In this document: piece by piece, positions 53,553-63,840 of the stretch | How the letters are laid out: the number at the start of each line of letters is the position of its first letter | Position numbering within the stretch: position 1 is the first letter of the stretch | Assembly (NCBI GenBank): GCA_959347315.1 | Contig: OY365819.1 | Span: 24,196,495 to 24,260,494 of the forward strand | Reading direction: 5' to 3' | Length of the DNA: 64,000 nt | Source: Bimastos eiseni | Taxonomy: Eukaryota; Annelida; Clitellata; Crassiclitellata; Lumbricidae | Position numbers and translations under genes: made by a program | The notes under the pieces: generated by a model | What the model saw: only the letters and a program-made list of their open reading frames with translations | Told to the model about the DNA's origin: nothing | Database searches by the model: none

Positions 53553-54266
53553 ATACCGTGACAGTTAATACCAGAATTATATCCCGTCGTGTAGTATCAA
53601 ATCATCCAGTACTTCGGGTATTTGGAAGTTATGAACAGCCGGAACGGATGTAAGAACAGCAACTCCGTTACAGATGGTCAGTAGTTGGTGTAGATGACGT
53701 TGAAGAGCTCGAGTCACTGTTGCCCGTTTCGGTAGTGCCATCAATCCGGCAATTGTACCTTGCGACGAAAAGGGTGTAGCTCCGATACAATCCAAGTATG
53801 TCTTAAAGTGGGCCAAAGCCTAACGAGCTTCGTGGGTATGCTGTTCATTGTTCCGCTTCATGGTGGTCGAACGAGCTTTACAACAGAATTGAACTGGCAT
53901 TGTCGCGATGTTTCGTGAATTCATAATTGCAATGAATTACTTACTGTTGGGTTTTCTTTGCTACTCACACAGAATTGTGTGCATCCATAAATGAAGTTAA
54001 AATCAGAGAAAGCTGCTCGAATAGTTTAGACTTCACAACGGATGTAAAATGAATTTTACTTTATTGCAAAATTGATTTACCATGTGTTGTGGTATACCGT
54101 ATACATACCGTCCGGATTGTCCTGTATTAAGTGTCATGGTATTAAGTGTCGCTGGGAGTAATTGTCGTCTGGATTTATTATTGTCGTGGGCTGAATTGTC
54201 ATGGGGATTGAGTGTCCGGTATTAACTGTCGTGGTATTAAATATCGTGGTATGAATTGTCGTGCTA
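53553..54266 (-). mobile_element. Mutator-like (MULE) deletion derivative bounded by 15-bp word arrays (FB-B)
   Basis: At 53553-53592 is ATACCGTGACAGTTAATACC; at 54121-54266 are about nine words of the inverted form, TATTAAGTGTCATGG, TATTAACTGTCGTGG and TATTAAATATCGTGG, mostly 15 bp. Between them on the minus strand is the N-terminal part of a FLYWCH/MULE-type transposase that stops exactly at the left array. The simplest reading is an internally deleted MULE whose terminal inverted repeats are the word arrays. Confidence 0.55.
53590..53925 (-). pseudogene. FLYWCH zinc-finger / MULE transposase N-terminal remnant
   Basis: The minus strand from an ATG at about 53900 reads MPVQFCCKARSTTMKRNNEQ followed by HTHE. 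The C-K-A-R plus H-x-H pattern is the second half of a FLYWCH zinc finger. After a single stop in the linker (TAG at 53821), it continues YLDCIGATPFSSQG, TIAGLMALPKRATVTRALQR and a final FQIPEVLDDLILHDG. The linker with PKRATVTRALQR and the IP...L.L.D block is the usual N-terminus of FLYWCH-bearing Mutator-like transposases. The catalytic DDE core is missing. I judge the family from these blocks only. Confidence 0.5.
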
Positions 54267-54439
54267 CCCAAAGCAACACAGTCACAGGCAGCGAGACCTT
54301 CAGTCCAACAAGTTGTTGACCGCCATTCCAGAGACAGCTTTCGAACAATCGATTTATTGATTAATCGAATTAAGCGATTAGTTGGCGCTAACTGATCGCG
54401 ATTATAAAATGTCACTAATCGCCCAAGTGCAGTACTATG

Positions 54440-54606
54440 TACTCATTTACTTGAACCGTTTGCCCACAACATCACAAACACACAAACAGATTATTATGCG
54501 CTCACGAAGGCAGACTTCTTTTCTCTAGGGGTTTTTCGCACTGGGAGCACCTCTGATTAGGTTGTACTGTGGAGAGGCGCTTTATAAATCCGTAAATAGA
54601 ATAGAA
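54440..54606 (+). mobile_element. CR1/L2-type LINE, 3' terminal scrap
   Basis: Ends with GAGAGGCGCTTTATAAATCC, the typical L2/CR1 3' end, then AATAGAATAGAATAG as tail. Upstream sequence is non-coding. Confidence 0.5.
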
Positions 54607-54783
54607 TAGTGTTAGGGAGACTAAAGTATCCCTGGGAAATTACCTTATATAATATTCATCACGTGCAATACCTAATTTATTCTGGCCTAGGATGGGCTCT
54701 CATCACGATAAGCGCATTCTTCTGAATGCCACTTAATTCGTAAATGATCGGGGTACCGATCCTAGGCGTGACTATTGGGCGAC

Positions 54784-54836
54784 CTAATTAGTAATTAGTA
54801 ATTACTAATTAGTAATTAGTAATTAGTAATTACTAC
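54784..54836. repeat. (TAATTAG)n short tandem repeat
   Basis: Seven-base units AATTAGT repeated, including an inversion of register (AATTACTAATTAG) that makes it locally palindromic. Confidence 0.9.
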
Positions 54837-54839
54837 TGT

Positions 54840-57335
54840 ATGGAATCAGGCGCTGACGGTGACGACACGCGGATCCTGCTGAATAGATCTGAAACTATAG
54901 AGAACACTAGGCCAACTAGGATATTTCACACCTAGTTATTTTTTGTACGACATGCTATGTCAATAGAGCCAATAGATGTATATTCGGGAGTGTCAACGTT
55001 CATAATGGAAGAAGAAAGACTTTAATAGTCGACAGCACTGAGAAAGACACCAGTAGAACCTATACGAGTTCAAATGTACAGATGATTTATTAAATTGTAA
55101 GTAAATTAAAATAATAAATAAATGGCTACATTGCTCATGATCAACCAATGAACAGTGTTATAATTCATTTCCAAAGACATCAACTGGAGGGTGATATGTT
55201 AGACCTAAGTATAATTAACTAAAGAAGAATACATTTTTTATATGCAGTAAATGGGTTCCTAAATTGACAGTAGATGTCCATATCTAATATTATAATCACG
55301 ATGTCTGGACTTCAACGAATGAGATAGAGATAGAGGGAAAAAGAGAGGGGGAGAGAAACAGACAGGTAGTTGCAGTTTAACGACACTACATGTATGGGAT
55401 GATAAAGAACATTAGCATCACCACACTCCTTTATCCAGTCTTCGGACTAGCACGGTCAGAGTGCGAACAGTGACAGAGTTTTAAACATACAGACATGGAG
55501 TAAGTTCGTTTATAGCTGAAACTTGAATGGAATCTAAATTATGCTTAATTAGACAAAAATTCGTCAGTGGTGCGGGAAGTACGACACAGCATATCATAAT
55601 TTATGGCAATGATAAAAATCGGCTTTAAAGAAAATTATACAACTGGAATAAGATCCATTGGCAGGTCGTTACAGACCTATTACAGGATGTGCTGGTTATC
55701 AGTGGCAGTCTACGTTTATTTTTAACAACTTTGAATTTTAACTAGGTGGGGGTCACATGTTCATTTTCTGTAACAGAGCAATAAGCTATATTATAGAAGC
55801 AAAATATTTTCAAGTGTAAGGCAGTTTCAAGAGCATGAAAACAAATGTCATTGAGTTCACTGTTATTCATAATTTGTAAGTCAAGTTTAAATTTGAGTTT
55901 ATTAAATCGTTTTTAGACCCTAGGACTAATCTTCATTCTTTTGTCAGTTTCCTGGCTGCTTCTATCATTGCTGTCGACAGCATGACTGTTCACGCTAGAG
56001 GTTACAGGCAGACCCGGCTATATGATAAACATCATAGCAGTCAAGATCCTTCATCCTAGGGACTTGGAAGTAGTGGTGTTCCGGCGGAGTGCTGACCATC
56101 ATATTCATCACAGTAGCGTTTGTCTAGCACGATTGAAAAAAAAATTTGGAGAACAATGGCCTAATCAAATCTTTGCATTGCATCAATATCAATCAGTCGA
56201 AATTTACATAGCCCCTAGAAGTCGCTACTTAGAGGCGCTACCGTTCAAACGGATACGGTTTCAAGTAGCTGAAAGAAAGTGCGACTGTTTTTATCTTTGA
56301 GGTCACCCGCTGATGTGAGATTTCTAGTCCAGTTTTTGCATTTTACTACACTCTGTCTCTAACCGATTGTGTTATCATATGAGGAATTCTACATCGACTG
56401 CCCATGTTCTCTATCTCTGATAAATGCAATGGTTTCTATACGCGTATTATCATTGTAACTGGTTTGTAGATGATATCACTAAGTTCAATTGTAGAGTTCT
56501 AGAGACTTATGAAGTTCTTAAGTAGATTCGCAACCTATGTATCAAACTCTGTGCATAGTTTTTGAAGATAAACCCTTGCAAGAACTCCATATTCAGCAAG
56601 AAACTGTAACCGAGGAACGCATCTAATAAGACATTCAACTCTGCTCGCTGTTTTCCTTATACCTACAGAAGAACAGCGTTGGATGAACAGGGTTTCGACC
56701 GTAACAGTTGGACTAAAACTGTTTATGTGGTCGTTCTGCCTCGTCGCTTTCATTTATGTCTCAACTTGATTGGAACTGCGTATTGTCCATAGGGTGTATC
56801 CTTGTCTAAACAGATTTATCCTCTGGATTTCAAAGTCACAATTCATGTAAGAAGTTGGCTGTTGTTTTGTCCATCGCAGTGAAGAACATATCGCATTTGT
56901 TATCATTTCGACTGAAAAATATGCGAATGAGTTCAACCCTCTCGTTACGAATCTGGATATAAATTGACTTTCACCAGCTGAGCCTCTATCATGCAGACGA
57001 TTGCCGGCTTGTCAGCAATCAATGATTCCTGTTGAGGCTCTAACGGCTCCTGGTTCGGTCCACCCATCTAAACAAACGCCTAAGTAACGGACGTATTCAA
57101 TAGATGACATGCCCCTGCTGACCATGTAAGGACTAACAGCAAATCTCAGTTCAGGTTACATTAACCAGGTCTATCAGAACGCATTGAAAGGGGAACAGCA
57201 AAAACTTAGTCGTGTTACGATGTCTGCACTTTGAGATTGAAACATATTAACAATAACAGCTCTTTCTGCATTCGACAGATAAACGTACTGTAGAAATTGC
57301 TACTACTAGTGATACTAACAGTAGGCTACTACGGT
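54840..57335. other. Large non-coding stretch
   Basis: No convincing gene. 55319-55370 is a GA-rich low-complexity run. 56205-56250 carries the CATAGCCCCTAGAAGTCGCT to AGAGGCGCTACCG SINE-like block. Minus-strand frames at 56535-56936 were inspected and not accepted. Confidence 0.45.
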
Positions 57336-57344
57336 ATCCATCAA

Positions 57345-57715
57345 GGTCGCGCACAAAAGATCGCAGCCTAATAACATCGCGGCACAAAAGATCGCCAATG
57401 CACATTGGTACTTGGTTGATCGCCAAACACCAGCGACTCGATATGGAAGCTGGATTGATGAAAAGAATAATGCATAAGTTGAAGTTGGATTGATGAAAAG
57501 ATTAATGTATAAATGAAAGCTGGATTGATGAATAGAATTCATGCTTAGGCCTAAGCGGAGCTGGTTTTATGAAAAGAATATTGCTTATGAGATAAGCAGG
57601 ATTGATGAGATACTGCAACACAAACGGAAGCGGGTTAAAAAGAATGCTGTGTAAGCAGAAGCTGGATTGATAATTTTGCTTAAATGGAAGCTGAATCGAT
57701 GAAAATAATGCTGCG
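57345..57715. repeat. Fold-back FB-H, left arm
   Basis: Outer words at 57345-57395: GCGCACAAAAGATC, GCAGCCTAATAACATC and GCGGCACAAAAGATC. Inner forward ~35-bp units follow at 57440-57715 (GGAAGCTGGATTGATGAAAA, GAAGTTGGATTGATGAAAAG). No right arm follows; the next sequence is AT-rich. Confidence 0.65.
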
Positions 57716-58112
57716 AAATTTTTTGACATACTAAGTGATGCGTTGGGTGATCTCTTGAGCCGCGAGCTGTTTGACGTAAACCGGATACTACTTCGACTAC
57801 TCATAACAATATGCACTTGTGCATGTATTTAGACACGTCGCATGTATATATATATATTCATAAATACATATATATATACTGAATAACGTCACTGAGATTG
57901 ATGTTTGATTATAATAACATGGACAAAACACTAAAATGTATATATTGCACGTGTATAATGTAGAGTAATCAATAAATTGAGAAATTAAAGTTTCGTCCTG
58001 TTTCATAGCCTCTTAGGTAACTGTCACTCTAGGAATAACGTATTCATTATGTAATATTTGAATCATGATAAGGTTAAAATCTTCTCTTTTTATTATCTTC
58101 TTTTTTTATTAT
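57716..58112. other. No gene; AT-rich
   Basis: Includes TATATATATA runs at 57844-57880 and T-rich sequence at 58085-58112. Nothing coding. Confidence 0.5.
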
Positions 58113-58140
58113 CGAGATGGTTCGTTGGCGAACCATCTCG
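58113..58140. repeat. Perfect 12-bp-arm hairpin
   Basis: CGAGATGGTTCG and CGAACCATCTCG are exact inverted copies around TTGG. It is preceded by a T-rich run. It could be a MITE core or a hairpin-forming RNA. No further evidence. Confidence 0.8.
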
Positions 58141-58600
58141 TGTCAGGTCTCTAACAGCACGCATGTTAAAGAACCAACTGTGTAAGAAGAATGACACTGC
58201 ATGCAATGAAGGCGCCATAAACAATAGACAATACTTTCCTTTGTTTCTTTTCATCATATTTTGGCCTAAGTAGTCTATACCCTCAAGTCCGAGGTTATCA
58301 CCTCAACGTTTTTTGTCGCATGAGCGTTCACGTTCACGTGATCAGTTCTGCTGATTCGACATCGCCATTAAATTTTGTAGAAGTGGGTGATGCCTTCGTT
58401 TCAAAGCACATGACATGCAGTATACTCATACGAGATCAATTAAACACTTGTAGGGTCATTACTGCTTATTTTAGTCGACTATCACCAGCATCACTATTAG
58501 TTAGATAGCATTCATAAGATAGCAATCATCATTGACACGCGGTTTTAGTGTGTTATACAAACTATTCGATTACTGTGATAAAAATAAATGATCTACTTAC

Positions 58601-58899
58601 GATGTTGGTGAATCCGATGCTAATGATTCTAGTTAAATTGACTTTTAGTCTGTCGACTGCTCGCATCAGTCCTGGCGTTTCCTTGATGTAGTCTGTTAAG
58701 AGAATAATAACGTCGGGTTTGTCTGGTCGGCTTCTAAATTTGAATTCCAATAAATGCGCTGCTAAAATTCCGCTTTCTGTAGTTTTTTCTCCTGGTTGTC
58801 CCCATCTATGTGCGCCGTGTATGATTTTCCCAATGGCATTCACGACGTAATTCTTTGTTAGCCCTTGGGTGAGGAGAAAGTTACTAATAGCAGAGACTC
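58601..58899 (-). CDS. VWA domain exon, second half
   Basis: The exon follows the acceptor CTACTTTCCAG and ends at a strong GTAAGT donor. It encodes SNFLLTQGLTKNYVVNAIGK, then GEKTTESGILAAHLLEF with the conserved metal-site Thr and Gly, then RPDKPDVIILLTDYIKETPG and a final TRIISIGFTNIV. These are the middle and end of a von Willebrand factor A fold (T-x-x-G loop, LTD motif, IG(V/F)-type last strand); LTDY replaces the usual LTDG. VWA domains mediate adhesion in extracellular proteins such as matrilins and collagens. The first half lies at 61284-61501 on the same strand. The exon frame is intact. Confidence 0.7.
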
Positions 58900-59154
58900 C
58901 TGGAAAGTAGATAACAAGTGTTGTCTTATTTTACTTGTGCTACCTGAATCACTATAATAGTTCAGATTAAATTTTCTTGATAACGTGTAACGAAGTAAAT
59001 TTAGTTGATCCGCGCATGCAGTAAGAAGATATATTAACAGATTTGTGCTCGAATATTGTAAAAGCTTTCAAGTAATTGCAGTTGCGGTACTGACCAAATC
59101 CCTCAACTACCACTCTGAGATCAAAATATCATTTAAGCTCAAGTGCTTGAAATG

Positions 59155-59260
59155 AATTCCGCTTTAAAAGTATACATCTGAGAGAGTGGCGTAGCGAGGG
59201 GGCGAAGGGGGTTAACCGTTCCAGGCGGCTCTAGTCGTAGGGGCGGCATTTTCAGGAAAA
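59155..59260 (+). mobile_element. hAT-like terminal fragment
   Basis: GAGAGTGGCGTAGCGAGGGGG followed by CGAAGGGGG and TAGGGGCGGCATTTTCAGG resembles the ends and flanks of hAT elements. No transposase nearby and no partner end found. Confidence 0.4.
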
Positions 59261-59960
59261 GATAAATAACAAAATAATTGTTGCATAATTTGCATTTTTT
59301 AAAGATTCTTGTTGTTCTTGTCGAAACCTGGTACAATGCTTTTCTAGCTTTTTCTCGACTTGAAACTAACATATGCAAGATACCGAATCACCATCGACAT
59401 GATCGAATGGCACCTAGTGTTTATACACATCAGATCAGTTCTCAGGTAATTTGGTGTCCTAGGTATTCATCTATATAAAAGCGCCAACCACCCTGATTGC
59501 ATGAACAGTAAGATGTGAGAAACATGGAGTCAGGCACACAAACTACATGGTCACATAAAAAAATTCAAAATATATACAGACGATTCTGGCATAGAAAAAT
59601 TAATAGGGAAAGGGCTGGAGATTCAATGAGGTGTTTGGAGATTCATTATGGTTGTTGAAATTAGCCTATAACTGGCTTTTAATAACTGATTGATAGAGGC
59701 GGCGCACACAAGAAATAGTGTGCGCATACAAATGTTTTTCTGGAAAATATTTCAATTGAAGTACATGTAAGTCGAAGTTGGGAAACGATCTTCATTCAAT
59801 TTTCAACTTATTAAGATCAACTGTAAATTAATACAATTAGCTTGAGGGCTAATTACAATGACGTACATTGCAATACATCATCTGCTCAAACTGCTCTAAG
59901 ACACATTTTAGACCAAGGGACTTTTGTTGGTTTTCAGAACATATCACCATAGAATTTAGA

Positions 59961-60251
59961 TCATCTTTTTATGGTCTTAATTCTACTATCATCGCATTCA
60001 GGTGGGACGTACGCACAAAAGTATGAAACATTTATAAAATGTTGCACACAAAATTCATAGCGCACACGGTCCCCAAAAATTAGAGGAACGTTGCGTGTCC
60101 AGTGGCGAATAGCTTCAGTTCTCTTTGCAAAATGGTCAAGAAGATCGTCAGGTGACAGCGGGTATCGATGAAGTTTAACGATTTCCAGATTCCAGAGAGT
60201 CCTGCCGTCGTTCTCTGCCTCTTCAACGTGTAGTTGTAGGAATGAATGTAT
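59961..60251 (-). other. Unrecognised exon-like ORF
   Basis: On the minus strand, after a plausible acceptor ACATACCTGCAG, 96 codons stay open and end in TGA. There is no early ATG. Selected segments are LHVEEAENDGRTLWNLEIVK, PLSPDDLLDHFAKRTEAIRH, NVPLIFGDRVRYEFCVQHF and SYFCAYVPPECDD. Composition is balanced and protein-like, unlike the surrounding repeats. It lies in the interval between the two VWA half-exons and upstream of it is a microsatellite. I do not recognise the family, and it could be a host exon or a fragment of an unknown mobile element. Confidence 0.35.
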
Positions 60252-60257
60252 CTGCAG

Positions 60258-60356
60258 GTATGTATGTCTGTCTGTCTATCTATCTGTCTGTCTGTCTGTC
60301 TGTCTGTATGTATGTATGTATGTATGTATGTATGTATGTATGTATGTATGAATGAA
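60258..60356. repeat. (TCTG)n(TATG)n microsatellite
   Basis: TCTG/TCTA units followed by about eleven TATG units, then AATGAATGTT. Confidence 0.95.
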
Positions 60357-60389
60357 TGTTGAAAGCGCTTCCTTTGATTTCGTGCTTGT

Positions 60390-60836
60390 AATTTCAGTAG
60401 ATTGAGCTCATGCGTGTCTTTCGGAGAGGTGTTTCAGGATTCGTTCAAGGTGGCGAGTTTTCCATTTCCAAACCAAGGACAGTCAATTTTCTAGCAAAGA
60501 GTGATTTAACGGCGGAGAGCAGAAAGGTTCAGAAGCTTATTAAAGTGTGTGATCGTAAGGTTGAAAAGGATTCTGCGCTCATTGGTGTAGTCAGTATTAA
60601 AGATTATTATTGATAGAGGTCTGATTCACGAAGACATTTTGAAATGAAAGTACATTTAAGTCGAAGTTGGGAAACGATCTTCTTTCAATTTTCTGGTGGA
60701 TTCTTGGATGAGTTTGAGTAGCTATTGTAAAGTTGATAATGGCGTGATCAGAGTCAAATGAAGGAGATATTTCGATATGCTCGACAAAAGCCCATGAATT
60801 TGAAATGATAACATCAAGGGGGTTTCCATCAATAAA
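60390..60836 (-). mobile_element. APE-type LINE endonuclease fragment, decayed
   Basis: The minus strand reads FIDGNPLDVIISNSWAFVEH, then PSFDSDHAIINFTI, the last catalytic block (SDH) of an APE-type endonuclease, followed by FPNFDL and a linker in which WKTRHLERILKHLSERH appears. Stops and frameshifts are frequent. A partial repeat of the FPNFDL segment is at 59735-59815. Confidence 0.6.
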
Positions 60837-60940
60837 GTCGTAGCAAAAGATCGCACTTCAAAAGGTCCTGCACAAAAGGTCGTAGCACATCAGATCGCAG
60901 AATAATAGGATGGCTCAGTTGATCACGAAACCAATGGGTC
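60837..60940. repeat. Fold-back word H, second site
   Basis: GTCGTAGCAAAAGATCGCAC, then AAAAGGTCGTAGCAC and ATCAGATCGCAGAAT, 15-bp phased, followed by TTGATCACGAAACCAATGGG, which resembles the sequence after the H array at 57.4 kb. No inner 35-bp units follow. Family A words (GAACTATCGAACCTTAGAG) appear at 61056-61075. Confidence 0.55.
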
Positions 60941-61283
60941 GTAAGTTTGGTGGTTCATTTGATGTTCATGACATAAAGCCAAAAGTTTTGAAAAATCTTA
61001 GGTTTTAGTCCCAGGGTTTAGCGTAATTAATAATTCCATATCGTCTTCTAATGAACTATCGAACCTTAGAGACAGAATCCCTGACGATTCAGATAACTAA
61101 GTTATTGTTACTGCAAGGAATCAGTATCCAACATTCTCCAGTATCCAGCTAATAGGATAATTTCAAGCGATATGACAACAAATTGCATTTTTATCTTAAT
61201 TAATATCGATATTCGTAAGGAAATTAACTATTTGAGACATGAAAGAAGAAACCGATGACCAGTGGAAGTGCATCGTAACTTAC

Positions 61284-61501
61284 ATACTATTCCATCATAC
61301 GACGCCTTTAGAATATTTTGATTAACAAACCGAATGAGTAGGATGCGACGTGTGTGGTCGAGTTTCCAATGTTTACAAGACGTGCTACGTTCTGAAAGAA
61401 TTTTAGAATCTGATTTCATTTGAAGGCGTCATGAGTTCCATTGGCAAAGGCTGCAATGGTTTTCCAATCATCAATCAGAAGAACCAAGTCAATCGCACAA
61501 T
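61284..61501 (-). pseudogene. VWA domain exon, first half (two stops)
   Basis: It follows the acceptor TTTTACTCTACTGTAG and ends at a GTAAGT donor near 61283. The minus strand reads CAIDLVLLIDDWKTIAAFAN, the first strand and metal-site loop of a VWA domain with DDWKT in place of DxSxS, then FFQNVARLVNIGNSTTHVAS and YSF. TGA interrupts after DAFK and TAA after LLIKIF, and the end seems frameshifted. If the base calls are right, this copy of the domain is inactive, although the second half at 58601-58899 is clean. Confidence 0.55.
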
Positions 61502-61799
61502 CTACAGTAGAGTAAAATTAATTACGTCTAACACTTTTATGAAAGAATAAGATATATGCAAAAAAATTATTTCAACCACACAGTGTTTAAGATAACTGTG
61601 AAGTCTATCTGGTCTTGTCGAAAACGTTGAAGCCATAAAGAACCACCATTGTCGTCTTGCTCTTCCATTCACCATTTCCACTACATCGTTTCCTCGTACT
61701 TGTATCCACTCTAGGCTACACTTGACTAGGAACGACCTCCACCTTGAATAATTTCGCAAACACTCAGTTTTATCGTCAATGCCGTAGCTCACGTATTAT

Positions 61800-62720
61800 A
61801 ATTTCCATCCATATAACTCCTTCATCTTTTCCTTCCGGCTTGGAGTAGTCCATCGTTGGGGAGGAGTCAGCCACTCGGATCCTCTTTCTCCAACGGGTTC
61901 TGTCCGTTGCATCCTAGATTTTCAGCTTGTGCCGTTTCAGATACCTTTCGATCACGTCTCTCCATCTTTTCTTCTGTCGTCCTATACTTCGATGACCATA
62001 TACCTACGCCTTCATGATTCTCTTGATACCACAGTCCTCACCCGCCCGCTCCAAATGACCATAGCATCTCGATCTGATCTCCCGTATCTTGTCCGCTTGC
62101 ACTCCACTCCCAGTGAATTCATGATGTCTTCATTTCACTTCCTGTCTCTCAATGATATCTCCAGTATACATTCTCATCTAGGCTCTTTTTAGCATTTCCT
62201 CGCCCCTCCGCCTTAGTGTCCACGCCTCTGCCTCATACGGTCTTACCAATGTCTTGCATATTTGACCCTTGAGGCGAGCTTATATCCTGTAGTCACACAG
62301 TACCCCAGACAAGTCCTTCCATTTCTGCCTGGCTGCTTTTATCCTGTTGTTGACATGCAGCTTACATCCTCAATGAGAATTTATCATCGATTCTAGGTGT
62401 ATTTGAATGTTTCCACTTGCTTCAGTATGTTTCCATTTATGTCCTTAATCCCTAAGTTCGCAACTGTCCTCGAATAGACCATAGTTCCTGTTTTGCTGGT
62501 ACTTATCTTGATCCATTTTCTCTCCAGCGCCTTGTGCTAACCACTGAAGCTCGTCTGGAGATTTTCAGTCAATATTTTCAGTGCTATAATGAGACCATAT
62601 GCATATAGCATATCCCATGGCACGTGTCTTTTGAAGTGTTCCGATAGAGCATCCATGACGATTGATTACAGCTCAGGCTTCAACCATGATGTTCATTCAG
62701 CTGTTTTTCAAAGGTCTTCG
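61800..62720 (-). mobile_element. RTE-like LINE, RT thumb to C-terminus, decayed
   Basis: On the minus strand: DALSEHFKRHVPWDMLYAYG, a relic of the catalytic PW-x-M-L-F-A-D-D block in which ADD has become AYG; ALERKWIKISTSKTGTMVYS; INGNILKQVETFKY; AARQKWKDLSGVLCDYRI; LKGQICKTLVRPYEAEAWTL; GRQKKRWRDVIERYLKRHKL; and DATDRTRWRKRIRVAD. The order is that of RTE-type polymerases. Many stops. The 3' end is near 61800. Confidence 0.7.
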
Positions 62721-63005
62721 AGTTGCCAACCCTGCACCTCACCGATGTGCGTGTCCATCATACATTGACTTTATTGTTCGAACGATATTCTTGGACACTA
62801 CTTTTTAAAGACTCCAATAAACAACCTCCCTATTTTTTTATTATTTGACATGCTTCCACATCGTCTGGCAGCGTTTTAAGTTTATATAACTCCATCGCTA
62901 TATCTATGACTTTCAGTCATAACCGACGTCACAATATTTTAAAAATCTTGCCCCGATATGCATCAAACCCGTCGCTCACCAATAACTTCACTTCCATCCT
63001 AAAAA
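62721..63005. other. No gene recognised
   Basis: Perhaps further 5' sequence of the RTE fragment, too decayed to read. Confidence 0.4.
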
Positions 63006-63008
63006 GCG

Positions 63009-63660
63009 CCAGTGGCGTGGCCAGGTTTTAGCGTCAGATGGAGTGGCAAGCACATACAAAGGGCGCCAACCTTTTCAATATCAAATGAAATCATTTAAAG
63101 CTATAATTTGAAATAACGAAATTCATAATATCAGTAGACACCTATTAGGAAGTTTTATATTGCTTATAGTAGGCCTACTAGAATTAAACAATACAGTCGA
63201 ATTGAAAAACAAATAGCCTCTATTAAAGTGTCATAATTATGTATCATTTCATATGAATAACTCCATTTCTGTATTCTAGACAAAATTAGTATAAAAACAG
63301 GCATTTTTGTTTAGGTTTTATTATAGCAAAACGATCAATTGCTTTGTTAAAATCCACCTCAACAGCAAACTGTCTTTCGATCGTAATCAAAGCTAAGCAG
63401 GACAACCTCTCTTCGTCCATTGTGGAACGGAGGTATGATTTATTGAGTTTGAGACGTCTGAAGGATCGTTCTGCCCCAACACTGCTTATTGGTAAAGTCA
63501 GAAAATGCCATACAATTTTAACAGGTTTGGGTAAATGGAACACATGACCTTGGCCATCATAGTTTCAGTATGCCTACGCTGCTTATTGTCACTGTCATTT
63601 CCTCAGTTTCCTCTTTACTTGAACTTTCCTTGCTGCTACAAATTATTTCTTTGTACATGT
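63009..63660 (-). mobile_element. hAT transposon, 3' part
   Basis: The terminal CAGTGGCGTGGCCAGG at 63009 is a typical hAT end, placed 3' of the transposase remnant on the minus strand. Between them is AT-rich sequence. The 5' part of the transposase is not recognised above 63660. Confidence 0.6.
63286..63543 (-). pseudogene. hAT transposase C-terminal dimerisation domain
   Basis: The minus strand encodes IVWHFLTLPISSVGAERSFR, RLKLNKSYLRSTMDEERLS and CLALITIERQF, then DFNKAIDRFA. LP-(I/V)-SS-x2-AERSF-x2-L and RSTM-x2-(E/Q)RL are diagnostic of the hAT C-terminal dimerisation region. Upstream catalytic parts are not preserved in a readable frame. The terminal Lys-rich sequence KPKQKC may be the natural end. 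Confidence 0.85.
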
Positions 63661-63802
63661 CTCAAAATGACATATACATTCTAGCACAGTTTCAGCCCCA
63701 CTCTCAATTACATCTGAGTAGGCCTATTTCACTGCCAATGGTTTTAAAAAGTATAAAAATATCATCAGGTTCAACTACTACGAAGTCTATAATATAGACT
63801 TT

Positions 63803-63840
63803 ATATACCGTGTCCCGATGAAAAGTACTTCCCTAACAGT
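63803..63840 (+). repeat. Possible mariner-type terminal sequence
   Basis: ACCGTGTCCCGATGAAAAGT resembles ACTGTATCCGGATGAAAAGT at 39310, just 5' of the intact mariner. The window ends before a partner could be found. Confidence 0.35.

Noticed and set aside
56535..56936. Minus-strand frames with a faint CARD-like helix pattern (NERVELIRIFF, MFFTAMDKTT)
   Set aside because: Six stops follow within 100 codons, splice sites are weak and only one short segment resembles the domain.
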